In this document: positions 35,349 through 43,547 of the stretch, piece by piece | Layout of the letters: each line of letters begins with the position of its first letter | How positions within the stretch are numbered: the first letter of the stretch is position 1 | Source of the DNA: an uncultured Gemmatimonadota bacterium | GTDB taxonomy: Bacteria; Gemmatimonadota; Gemmatimonadetes; Gemmatimonadales; Gemmatimonadaceae | NCBI GenBank assembly: GCA_902825965.1 | Contig: CADEDA010000008.1 | Location: 89,264 to 153,263, forward strand | DNA: 64,000 nt | Direction: 5' to 3' | Position numbers and translations under genes: made by a program | The notes under the pieces: generated by a model | What the model was told of the DNA's origin: nothing | What the model saw: the letters and a program-made list of their open reading frames with translations, nothing else | The model's database searches: none

Positions 35349-36959
35349 GTGCGACGGGACTGCTGGACCGTGGCGCTACTCGCGCTCGGGGTGCTGGTGT
35401 CGGGGTCGACCGACGCCCAGGGGCTCAATCACATCTACGTCTTCGTGGACTCGGCGTCTTACGACCGCCTCGCGTCGTCGCGCCTGCTCCACGACAGCGT
35501 CGCCGTTGTTCGGGAGGGCGTCGTGTCGGACGCCATGTCCTCCTGGTCCGCGCTGTATTTGTTCGGGCGCAGCACTTACCTCGAGATCTTTCGCGCGGCA
35601 CGCGGGACCCCGCCGGCGGGAACCATGGCAATCGCGTTCGGGACGGACACGCCTGCCGAGTTTGCGGCGCTGACGAATCGCCTGCGCGCGGCGTTCGGCG
35701 CCGACCTTACAGAGCGTCGCCGCGAGAGAGTTGTGGATGGCGATACGCTCCCATGGTTTGAGCAACTGGAGCTCGTGCCCGAGGCGACGGCAAGCCCCTG
35801 GGTGCGGTGGTGGGTCATGCAGTATGACTCGACGCACAACGCCCGGCGCTGGCCGACGTTCCCGGAGATCGCTGGACGCAGCGACCGGCGGTCGTATCTC
35901 CTGCCGCTGCAGCAACCGCGCGCCATGGCGGACATCGCGCGCGTTCGTGTCGCGCTCCCGGCGGCGGAGCGTCGAGCACTGGTGCGTCAGCTGGAACGGT
36001 TGGGTCTCCGTACAACCTTCGCGGGTGATGCGACGCGGATTGAGGGCAACGCGATTGAGCTGGACGTCGTCGGCGTGAGCGAGGAGCAGACGCCCGGCTT
36101 CGCGGACGCCATCCTACGCACCGAGGGGTCGATCGCTCCAGGTGTCCTCGTCGAGGGAGCGTTTGAAGTCGAGGCACGGGAGCGCGACCTCCGCTTCGGA
36201 CGCTCCCTCCGCTGCGCGACTGCCGTGGAGACGGTGGAAACCGAGGATGGCCACCTCTCGATCTGTCGCCGGGGAAGCACCGCACCTGTCGTCGTCTTCG
36301 AGAGCGGACTCGGCGAGGGCATGATGGCTTGGCGCACCGTGACGGACAGCCTCGCTGCCACCGCAACGACGATCGCATATGCGCGGTCTAACTTGCGCCG
36401 GACCGCGAAGACGCCACCCGACTCCTTCGACGCGTCGCGGTCGGCAGACTTGCTGGCGACGGCGCTGGATCGCCTCGGGGTCCGCGGCCGCATCATCCTC
36501 GTCGGACACTCGCTCGGGGGCGCCTACGCGCAGGTCTTTGCGGCACGTTTCCCTGCTCGGGTGCGCGCGCTCGTTCTGGTGGATCCGACGCCGTCCGGCT
36601 TCTTCGCCGAACAGCGCAAGATCGTCGGGACGGAACGATATCTTGCGCAACAGGCACGTATTGAGGCCGGCCTCTCCTCTGGAGCGTTGGCTGAGTGGCG
36701 GGCGATCGACACGAGCCTCCGCTTGGCCGCACGACTTCGCGCCATACCCGGTGTCCGGGTCGTGATTCTGTCAGCGGGTGCGGTGCAGAATCCCGACCCC
36801 GTGCAGGGACCGCGCTTGAAGCGACTTTGGCTCGAGCTGCACGCGGGACTCGCGCGACGGCTCGGCGGCCGTCATGAGGTAGTCAGTGGCGCGGGTCATC
36901 GAATCCAGGATGAGCGGCCGGACCGCGTCCTCGCGGCCATCCGCGAGGTGATGCCGTAG
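35349..36959 (+). CDS. Exported alpha/beta hydrolase with N-terminal DUF5829-like domain
   Basis: The GTG at 35349, four bases after the regulator stop, gives 536 residues with a signal sequence ending TDAQ. Residues 25-290 resemble DUF5829 (LNHIYVFVDSASYDRLASSRLL, LYLFGRSTYLEIF). The remainder is an alpha/beta hydrolase with VVVFESGLGEG, the nucleophile elbow GHSLGG, an acid in LVDPTPSGFF and a His in SGAGHRIQDERP. It is the third gene of the kinase/regulator operon and so a likely member of the regulated set. The fusion of these two domains is not one I know. Confidence 0.78.
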   Translation: MRRDCWTVALLALGVLVSGSTDAQGLNHIYVFVDSASYDRLASSRLLHDSVAVVREGVVSDAMSSWSALYLFGRSTYLEIFRAARGTPPAGTMAIAFGTDTPAEFAALTNRLRAAFGADLTERRRERVVDGDTLPWFEQLELVPEATASPWVRWWVMQYDSTHNARRWPTFPEIAGRSDRRSYLLPLQQPRAMADIARVRVALPAAERRALVRQLERLGLRTTFAGDATRIEGNAIELDVVGVSEEQTPGFADAILRTEGSIAPGVLVEGAFEVEARERDLRFGRSLRCATAVETVETEDGHLSICRRGSTAPVVVFESGLGEGMMAWRTVTDSLAATATTIAYARSNLRRTAKTPPDSFDASRSADLLATALDRLGVRGRIILVGHSLGGAYAQVFAARFPARVRALVLVDPTPSGFFAEQRKIVGTERYLAQQARIEAGLSSGALAEWRAIDTSLRLAARLRAIPGVRVVILSAGAVQNPDPVQGPRLKRLWLELHAGLARRLGGRHEVVSGAGHRIQDERPDRVLAAIREVMP

Positions 36960-37060
36960 CCCAGCCAGACAAGTCTTTCAGGACGCAAACGCATACGGAC
37001 CGGAGACCGTCAGCGCGCGTGGGTATGATGGGACGAGACCCTACTCCGGAGTGAGCAGCC

Positions 37061-38227
37061 GTGTTCCAGCAACTTTCGAAGCGCGCCCACGTGACCCTCG
37101 CCCTCGTGCTCGGTGCTGTTCTGGCTTGTGCCGGTGGTGGCACCGAACCCCCGACGGGGAACGCCCGTGAGACGATCGAGGTCAGCCTCTCAGCGAATGC
37201 GCTGGTGCCGGGCCAGCCGGCGACGGCGACGGCAGTGGTGCGCGACGATGCGGGCGCGGTCATCCCGGATGCCGCAGTCACATGGGGCTCAACGAACGGC
37301 ATGGCCGCCAGCGTCGCCGCCGATGGGGGAGTGACGGCACTGGCTCCGGGTGGGTCGACCATTGTCGCGACTCGCCCGGGAGGAGCGAGCGGGAGTGCGG
37401 CAGTCTCCGTGGCCGAAGGGGCTTGGGCGACTCCTGCGGGAGGCACCTTTGCCGGCTTCGGCGGACTGATCGAGCTCCAGATCCCGCCCGCAGCCGTCTC
37501 CGCCCCTCGAGCCCTGCATTTCAACAGAGCGTCAACAGCGCTGCCAGACCCGACCGGAGTCGAGCGGGCGCAGTTCACCGTCGGCACTTCGGCAGACGTG
37601 TTCCTGGTACCGGCGACCCTTCGACTCCGGTTCACCGCAGACTCCGCACCGTATGGCCTTCCGCGATCGTCGCTCGGGATCCGAGTCCTGCAGTCGGACA
37701 CGTGGTCGAACGTCCCGGGCAGCGCGATCGCTTCGGGAGTCGACCGCGCCGAGGCACCGATATCCGCCGGTGGCCACTACGGGGTCGGTCGGCTCATCCC
37801 GACGATGCCATGCACTGACGCCGCATATCGTGCGTTCGACTTCTGGCTGGGAGACTGGGACGTGAGTAGCGGCGGCACTCTGGTGGGGCGCAATCGGGTC
37901 ACGTTGGAGCCCGGTGGCTGCGCGGTCTTCGAGGACTATACGTCTGGCCCGGGCGGTGGGCGCAGCATCTCGTTCTACGAGCCAACGTCGGATGCCTGGT
38001 ACCAGACGTACCTTGACTACTCGGGTGCGCGACTTGAGATCAGTGGACCGGTGGGCACTCCGGGATCACTCAGGATGCGCACGGTGGGCTTGCCTCCACT
38101 CTATGACCGCTGGGAATGGACCTTGCTGCCATCGGGCGAGGTTACGCAGGTCGCCTCGCGGACGCTCAACAATGGCGTGAGCTTCGGAGCGCCGTACTGG
38201 AACGGACTCTACCGTCGGCGCCCGTAA
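37061..38227 (+). CDS. Lipoprotein with Big2-like Ig domain and C-terminal DUF1579-like domain
   Basis: The GTG start gives 388 residues with a lipobox-like LACAG. A bacterial Ig-like domain (Big2) follows: SLSANALVPGQPATATAVVRDDAGAVIPDAAVTW and VTALAPGGSTIVA. The middle part resembles a ZU5/Ig-like beta domain with FGGLIELQIPPAAV. The C-terminal 130 residues are DUF1579-like (AAYRAFDFWLGDWDV, GGCAVFEDYTSGPGGGRSISFYEP, WYQTYLDYSG). No heptamer site is evident in its short upstream region. The function is unknown, and the Ig region suggests surface display. Confidence 0.75.
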   Translation: MFQQLSKRAHVTLALVLGAVLACAGGGTEPPTGNARETIEVSLSANALVPGQPATATAVVRDDAGAVIPDAAVTWGSTNGMAASVAADGGVTALAPGGSTIVATRPGGASGSAAVSVAEGAWATPAGGTFAGFGGLIELQIPPAAVSAPRALHFNRASTALPDPTGVERAQFTVGTSADVFLVPATLRLRFTADSAPYGLPRSSLGIRVLQSDTWSNVPGSAIASGVDRAEAPISAGGHYGVGRLIPTMPCTDAAYRAFDFWLGDWDVSSGGTLVGRNRVTLEPGGCAVFEDYTSGPGGGRSISFYEPTSDAWYQTYLDYSGARLEISGPVGTPGSLRMRTVGLPPLYDRWEWTLLPSGEVTQVASRTLNNGVSFGAPYWNGLYRRRP

Positions 38228-39624
38228 GACGGTCCCGGGCCGCGGCGCACAGGCAACTCACTCGGCGGCCCCGCGCGGCCGGAAGGGGCCGCCGCCGAGG
38301 TGACCCTGAGCAACCACTCGAGCATCGTGGCGTGGACGGCCGGATGGAATCCGTGGGCGCTGCCAGGCCCGCAGGTGAGTAGCAGACTGTGATCGGCACA
38401 CGGTAGGATCCGGACCTCAAGACGCCCCTCGACGCGCTCGTCTATCCGCCTGAGCGCGGAGTCCTGCTTGCGGGCGATGACCCGATCATCGTCGCCGCCA
38501 AGCAGATACAGCACGTCGAGTGCGCGCGCAGGATAGAGTTCTGCTGGTTCGCCCTCGAGGACGGCGCGATACGCATCCCAGAAGGGAGCGGTGTTGGGAT
38601 GCGTGGTGAGCTGCTGTGCCGTGTAGTGACGTCGCCACGTAGCGCCCGCGGCTAGGCTGCGCGCCTCGATTTCCGCGACGGTTGACTTCGCCCGCAGCCC
38701 GAGCGCCGCCTCACCTCGCGCCCGGAGCCACTCGCTGGCCGCGAGCCACTCTCCGGCCGAGGCGCTCGCCTTGCGCAATCGGGTCTCCTCCTGGTCGAGC
38801 ACTGCCTCCAAGTGAGGTCGTGCTGAACACACCCGGCAGAGCACGAACGCAATTCGGCTGTCGGCAGCCGCCACCCGCGGCGCGATGAATCCTCCTTCAC
38901 TACCGGCCACCAGTCCGAGCCGAGAGGTGTCGACCCGCGGGTGTGCCGCGAACTTCTGCACCGCGCTTCGCACGTCCGCGGCCCAGTCTGCATGCCCAAG
39001 CACCCCAGGAGGTCCCTCTGAGCGACCGGCACCCGGCTTGTCATACGCCAAGACCGTGAACCCCTTGGCGGCAAGCCAGTCCGCCGTGTACCTCGTACTG
39101 CGGCGCGTCAAGGGCCCTGATCCGGCGATCATCACGATCGCGGGGTAGCGTCCGGCTGCGGCGGGGGACACCAGCGTGCCGTGAAGGGAAAGATCGCGCG
39201 AGCGCCACGTGAACTCTTCTTCGTGAAGGGCGACGCGGGTCAATCGCCGGGAGCCGGTCTCCGACGAATCGATGAGCGCCGTGACTTCTGCGCCACGGAA
39301 CTCCACCACACGCAGGTGACCGACCGACGGCGTCGGCGCCGGCCAGCTACCACCGTACGACCACCCGGTGCCAGATGTCGCCAGAATGCGAGCCCAGCCA
39401 TCCGACATCCGGACGAGCGCCAGGGTCGTCCGGCCGGCGGTCTGGTCACTCAGGTCCATCACGGTGAACTCGGCGCCGCCTACGTCCCGGTAAAGTCCAG
39501 CCACCGGATGACGCAGAGAGGCTACCGCCGGCGGCTGGGTGGCGGCGACGCGCGCTGCCGGTACACCGGGCGTGCCCCAGATACCGAACAGCGTTCCTGC
39601 CAAGGCAATCACTCGCAGCGGCAT
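38209..39624 (-). CDS. Exported S9-like alpha/beta hydrolase
   Basis: The ATG at 39624 gives 471 residues with a signal sequence (ALAGTLFGIWGTPGVPAA). An N-terminal propeller-like or beta region of about 120 residues precedes an alpha/beta hydrolase domain: LHGTLVSPAAAGRYPAIVMIAGSGP, VLAYDKPGAGRSEG, the nucleophile elbow GSEGG, GGDDDRV with the acid and PCADHSLLL with the His. This is the layout of the acyl-CoA thioester hydrolase/BAAT-like and S15/S9-type exported hydrolases. A heptamer site lies 172 bp upstream, inside the 3' end of the neighbouring S41 gene. The 3' end overlaps the convergent gene at 37061 by 19 bp. Confidence 0.78.
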   Translation of the reverse strand: MPLRVIALAGTLFGIWGTPGVPAARVAATQPPAVASLRHPVAGLYRDVGGAEFTVMDLSDQTAGRTTLALVRMSDGWARILATSGTGWSYGGSWPAPTPSVGHLRVVEFRGAEVTALIDSSETGSRRLTRVALHEEEFTWRSRDLSLHGTLVSPAAAGRYPAIVMIAGSGPLTRRSTRYTADWLAAKGFTVLAYDKPGAGRSEGPPGVLGHADWAADVRSAVQKFAAHPRVDTSRLGLVAGSEGGFIAPRVAAADSRIAFVLCRVCSARPHLEAVLDQEETRLRKASASAGEWLAASEWLRARGEAALGLRAKSTVAEIEARSLAAGATWRRHYTAQQLTTHPNTAPFWDAYRAVLEGEPAELYPARALDVLYLLGGDDDRVIARKQDSALRRIDERVEGRLEVRILPCADHSLLLTCGPGSAHGFHPAVHATMLEWLLRVTSAAAPSGRAGPPSELPVRRGPGPSYGRRR

Positions 39625-39782
39625 TGTGGTGCGGTGAAGGACGTCCAGAGCGTGAGCGTTGCCGCGCGGCATGGACCCCCGAAGCCGTTGCGGCGGCATT
39701 GAGAGTACCTTCGACCCACCACAGGTCCCATGCCGCGACGGCGACGCTCTGACGCGAACTATGCTCGCTCGCGCATCGCAAG

Positions 39783-41132
39783 TCAGCGCTTCGCGGGTGT
39801 GAGTCCCGTGTGAGCTCCGCGCGCGGCGGCGCGAGCACTACGAATCCATGCGAGTGCGGCCTCGAACGCCGGGTCGCGGTTCGCGAAATAGTCGCTCGCC
39901 AAGACGGGCACCACGATGTCCGGTGCAATCCAGTCGCGCGTGTCGCCGATGTCGGCGTCGCGATGCCACACCGACGCTACGGCCACCTTCAGGCGGCTAT
40001 ACGGCAGCTGCGTCTCCGAGACGTCGCCGATGTGGTTGGGACGCGAGCCGGTCGGCTCGCCCACGAACGTCGCGTGGGTGCGTTGTTCGATCCGTGTCGC
40101 GAAGTTCTGTCCCGCCGAGAACGTGCCACGCCCCGTGATCACGACGATCCGATGCGCGCTCGCCGCGTCCTCGAACGCCTCGAACGCCTCGATCAGCGGG
40201 GGAAGCAGAAATCCGTTCCCGCCGTTGTTGCCGCGCACCTCCACGAGAACGCTCGTGAAGCGACCTGAGAGCAGGAGGCCGCGCACCCGGGCTGCGAAGG
40301 CAGCGAGCGTCTCGTGCGCTTCGTCACGGACGGCCTGAAACGACACGTAGAGCACTGAATCCGCCGGGAGAGAGTCGAGCCAGAAGGCGGTCTCACGGCG
40401 GCGCAGATACCACGGGGTCGCCACGCCCTCGCCTCCTGGCGGATACAGCCGCTGCATCGCGGCGCGCGCGTGGGACCCCACACGGACGGTCGATGTGGTG
40501 CCGCTGGCGAGCACGAGTCCCAAGGTCGTGGCGGAGTCGGTTGCACTGCCCCCGGCAGCGCGCACCACCGCTGGATACTGCATCAACTGCGCGCCGAACC
40601 ATCGCGCGCTCATCTCGTTGTCTCGCGGAACCAGTGGCGCCATGCGCGTGAGAAACTCGTCGATCGCAAGTCCGCCGATCGACGTCACGCGAGCACCGAG
40701 CAGGCCGCCGAGCCCGGGCCGCACGCTCGCGATGTGGACGCCGTCGTCGAACCAGTAGAAGTCCACCATCAGCGCATTGAAGCGCACGCTCCCTACATCA
40801 TCGGGAACGATCGACGTGTGCGCGTCCCCGAGTGCCACCAGCGCGCGCTGGATGCCCGCTACTACCGCCTCGTCGGGGAGCGCCGGGACCTCGGCAGACA
40901 GCGCACTGATCGCCGCCTCGAACCCGCGGAAGTCTGGGTCGCTCGGCGCTGGCGGATGCACCCTGAGGACCGCCGTTCGCAGTGCCTCAATGTCCCCACG
41001 CCAGCCGTTCACGCGGTCGTCCGGGTCAACCGCACCGTCACGAGAACAACCGAGCACTCCAACGATTGTGCAGAGCACGAGCGTCCGGGCGCGTATGCCC
41101 TGCGTGCGCAGCGTGGGGGATTGGGTAGGCAT
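39783..41132 (-). CDS. S41 family (C-terminal processing/tricorn-type) peptidase lipoprotein
   Basis: The ATG at 41132 gives 449 residues with a lipobox (GVLGC). A small N-terminal helical region, a PDZ-like segment (FNALMVDFYWFDDGVHIASVRPGLGG, GARVTSIGGLAIDEFL) and an S41 core follow. LVEVRGNNGGNGFLLPPL matches the conserved DxRxNxGG strand, and the catalytic Ser lies in GRGTFSAGQNFA. SRPNHIGD is the usual downstream motif. The enzyme probably cleaves peptides or misfolded proteins in the periplasm. A heptamer site lies 65 bp upstream. The last codons also contain site b. Confidence 0.85.
   Translation of the reverse strand: MPTQSPTLRTQGIRARTLVLCTIVGVLGCSRDGAVDPDDRVNGWRGDIEALRTAVLRVHPPAPSDPDFRGFEAAISALSAEVPALPDEAVVAGIQRALVALGDAHTSIVPDDVGSVRFNALMVDFYWFDDGVHIASVRPGLGGLLGARVTSIGGLAIDEFLTRMAPLVPRDNEMSARWFGAQLMQYPAVVRAAGGSATDSATTLGLVLASGTTSTVRVGSHARAAMQRLYPPGGEGVATPWYLRRRETAFWLDSLPADSVLYVSFQAVRDEAHETLAAFAARVRGLLLSGRFTSVLVEVRGNNGGNGFLLPPLIEAFEAFEDAASAHRIVVITGRGTFSAGQNFATRIEQRTHATFVGEPTGSRPNHIGDVSETQLPYSRLKVAVASVWHRDADIGDTRDWIAPDIVVPVLASDYFANRDPAFEAALAWIRSARAAARGAHTGLTPAKR
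39797..39814 (+). promoter_or_regulatory. Tandem heptamer site b, before the S9-like hydrolase gene
   Basis: The plus strand reads GTGTGAG-TCCC-GTGTGAG, a perfect pair 11 bp apart. It lies within the last codons of the S41 peptidase gene and 172 bp upstream of the ATG at 39624, farther than the other sites. Confidence 0.55.
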
Positions 41133-41197
41133 CACGGCAAGGGAAAGAGGTTCGGGTGCAATTTCTCGCGTCCGCCAGTCGCCCGTGTCCGAGTGAC

Positions 41198-41215
41198 GTT
41201 TGATCTGTGTGTGAG
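41198..41215 (+). promoter_or_regulatory. Tandem heptamer site c, before the S41 peptidase gene
   Basis: The plus strand reads GTTTGAT-CTGT-GTGTGAG. The second heptamer is perfect and the first has two changes. It lies 65 bp from the S41 ATG at 41132 and 127 bp from the divergent DUF1579-like gene at 41343. Confidence 0.6.
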
Positions 41216-41228
41216 GTTCGCGACGCCC

Positions 41229-41249
41229 GTATGCACACCGTTTGCATAC
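41229..41249. promoter_or_regulatory. Perfect inverted repeat in the divergent S41/DUF1579 promoter region
   Basis: GTATGCA and TGCATAC form perfect 7-bp arms separated by 7 bp. The site is between two divergent starts and next to heptamer site c. The dyad form suggests an operator for a dimeric repressor rather than an OmpR-type site. Confidence 0.4.
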
Positions 41250-41342
41250 ACGCCCGGAGCAGCCCCGGATGGGCAGGCACCGTATCTCTCCACTGTCCAC
41301 GCAATCCGCTCCCCCTCCCCCACCGTCCAGTCGCTCCCGCTC

Positions 41343-41948
41343 ATGAGTGCGATCTCCTGGTTGCAGAGGGTCGTCCGGCTCCATCCTCCATCGCGCATTC
41401 TTCGCGCATCGGTGGTGGTCGCCGCGCTCGGCTTCACCTTGGCCTCGCCGCTCGCCTTCGCCCAGTCAGCGGCGCCGGCGCGCCCGCTGACCGCCCCCAC
41501 CTGTGCGGAGCCCGAGTTCGGGCAATTCGACTTCTGGGTCGGTGAGTGGATCGTCTTCGACACGCTCGGGCAGGAGGTGGGCCGTAACACCGTCGAGCGC
41601 GTGCTCGGCGGCTGCGTGCTGACTGAGAGCTGGATTGGTGCCAGCGGCTCGCGGGGTAGGAGTCTCAACATCTACGATCGCTTCGCCAAGCGCTGGCATC
41701 AGTCGTGGGTCGACGATCAAGGGCTGCTCCTCCAACTGGATGGGGGCCTGCACGAGGGCAGCATGGTGCTCCAGGGAGACCGACAGCGCCCTGACGGCGG
41801 GCGGGCCCGTCACCGCATCGCCTTCGCGCCGCTTCCTGACGGTTCCGTGCGACAACACTGGCAACGCAGCCTTGATGAGGGCCGCTCATGGACCACGGCG
41901 TTTCTCGGCATCTATCGGAGAACGGCCCCTCGGCAGACCCCTCAATAG
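41343..41948 (+). CDS. Exported single-domain DUF1579-like protein
   Basis: The ATG at 41343 gives 201 residues. A signal sequence with a long N-region ends near PLAFAQ. One DUF1579-like domain follows: FGQFDFWVGEWIVFD, GGCVLTESWIGASGSRGRSLNIYDRFAKRWHQSWVDDQG, SMVLQGDR. It is the cleanest and shortest of the four family members in the window. The function is not established. It is divergent from the S41 peptidase and sits just upstream of the metallo-beta-lactamase-fold gene. Confidence 0.78.
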   Translation: MSAISWLQRVVRLHPPSRILRASVVVAALGFTLASPLAFAQSAAPARPLTAPTCAEPEFGQFDFWVGEWIVFDTLGQEVGRNTVERVLGGCVLTESWIGASGSRGRSLNIYDRFAKRWHQSWVDDQGLLLQLDGGLHEGSMVLQGDRQRPDGGRARHRIAFAPLPDGSVRQHWQRSLDEGRSWTTAFLGIYRRTAPRQTPQ

Positions 41949-41971
41949 CTCCCGTCTCCGCGGAAGCGTTC

Positions 41972-41989
41972 GTGTGCGTACCGTGTGAG
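41972..41989 (+). promoter_or_regulatory. Tandem heptamer site e, before the MBL-fold lipoprotein gene
   Basis: The plus strand reads GTGTGCG-TACC-GTGTGAG, with one change in the first heptamer. It ends 67 bp before the ATG at 42057. Confidence 0.65.
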
Positions 41990-42056
41990 CGAGCCGGAAA
42001 CCGCCTTGCGTGCCCCGCAGGCAGGGTATCTCTGCCGGACCCGATTCGGAGCTGCC

Positions 42057-43523
42057 ATGCGTCGCAACACGCTCGCTGTACTATCGATCGTCACTCTGTG
42101 CCTGGATTCGGCCTGTTCCGGCAAGTCGACGGCACCTCCCACACCGACGCTGACCTCCATCGAGATCACCGGTTCGACGACCTTCACACTGGGCAGCGCC
42201 GCAAGCCTGCAGTACAGTGCAACGGGGCGCGATCAGTCAGGCCGGCCCTTTCCGACGACGTTCTCCTGGAGTTCGTCCGAGGTCGCCCGAGCCACTGTCG
42301 ATGCCATGGGACTCGTGACACCCGTCAGCGTGGGAACAGTGGAGATTCGCGCCACCTCCATGGGCGTGACTGCTGCGCGCACCTTGCAGGTACTGCCGGC
42401 CCCGCCGGCACCGACGGCGACCGCAGTCGAACTGGACGACGTGACGAACGTCGGGAATGCCAGCGACTTCGTGGTGCGCTTCACGCGCGCTGGCGATGAG
42501 ACTCGGCTCGCCGAGTATCGAGTGATCCTCGTCAAGAGCGCAGCCCAGTCTACGTTCTCGCTGGCAGCCGCCGCGGCACTGCCCGCCGCGCGCTACACCG
42601 TGGTGGCGCGCGGTGCTGGCCTCGCCGTAGTCCCGCTTGCCGCGGCTCTCCGGGATAGTGACGGTGATGAGATCGCGACGCACACGGAGTACACCGCCGT
42701 CGTGCTCTCGATCGCCGACGGCGCCCGCGCCACCCAGCATGCGCTCTCCAGCGCCTCCAACACGATGGCGCTCACGCCCTCGACGATAAAGATCACGTTC
42801 ATCGCCGATGACGGCGTGGCGATCACCGATGGCACGAAGACGGTGCTGATCGATGCACTGCCGCAGACCTCCTCCGTGCTGGTGAACGGGCAAGCGATCA
42901 TTTGGCACTCAGCCGCACCCGGGTTGCTCGCCCGCATCCGGGACGGTGACCCGCCGTTCGACAACGTCGCCGCCTTGCTCATCACGCATGATCATCCGGA
43001 TCACTGGGAGGCCAGCAGCACCACGACCTTCCTCAACGCCCACCCGGCGACGACGGTCGTGGCACCGACCAGCGTCGCGGCCGCCTTCGCTGGACACGCA
43101 CGGGTCCGTGCGTTGAGCCCCGTGCTCTTCCACGCGGAGACCACGGTGGTCGACGGCATCACGATCGAAGCGCTACGGATGGTGCACTTCAGCAACTTCG
43201 GCGTCGACTTCTCAGGGGTGGAGAACATCGCCTTTGTTGTGACCATGGGAGGAAAGCGCATCCTGCATCTCGCGGACTCCGACTTTACAGCGGCGAACTA
43301 CACGCCGTTCGCCTTGACTGCCCGCAATATCGATGTGGCCATCTTGCCGGCGGCGGAGTTCAAGCTCACGCCGGCGAGCATCGGCTTCGTTCGCACGCAC
43401 ATCGCCCCCGCCGCGATCATCGCCTCCCATCTCGAGACGAAGACCAGCGAGGCGACCGTCAAGTCGATCTGGGGCAGCGACGTAAAGGTGTTCACCTCCT
43501 CTCTGCAGTTCTTCCGGTTCTAG
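42057..43523 (+). CDS. Exported Big2 plus metallo-beta-lactamase-fold protein (UlaG-like)
   Basis: The ATG at 42057 gives 488 residues with a signal sequence, probably a lipoprotein (Cys in DSACSG). A Big2 Ig-like domain follows (TSIEITGSTTFTLGSAASLQYSATG, GLVTPVSVGTVEIRA), then a linker and a metallo-beta-lactamase domain of the UlaG/lactonase type with THDHPDHW, HADSDF-like HLADSDF and IASHLE. The hydrolase part may act on phosphodiesters or lactones. The Ig module suggests attachment to a surface. The heptamer site 67 bp upstream puts it in the putative regulon. Confidence 0.78.
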   Translation: MRRNTLAVLSIVTLCLDSACSGKSTAPPTPTLTSIEITGSTTFTLGSAASLQYSATGRDQSGRPFPTTFSWSSSEVARATVDAMGLVTPVSVGTVEIRATSMGVTAARTLQVLPAPPAPTATAVELDDVTNVGNASDFVVRFTRAGDETRLAEYRVILVKSAAQSTFSLAAAAALPAARYTVVARGAGLAVVPLAAALRDSDGDEIATHTEYTAVVLSIADGARATQHALSSASNTMALTPSTIKITFIADDGVAITDGTKTVLIDALPQTSSVLVNGQAIIWHSAAPGLLARIRDGDPPFDNVAALLITHDHPDHWEASSTTTFLNAHPATTVVAPTSVAAAFAGHARVRALSPVLFHAETTVVDGITIEALRMVHFSNFGVDFSGVENIAFVVTMGGKRILHLADSDFTAANYTPFALTARNIDVAILPAAEFKLTPASIGFVRTHIAPAAIIASHLETKTSEATVKSIWGSDVKVFTSSLQFFRF

Positions 43524-43547
43524 CGTCAGCTCCTGCGGCTCCCGGTG

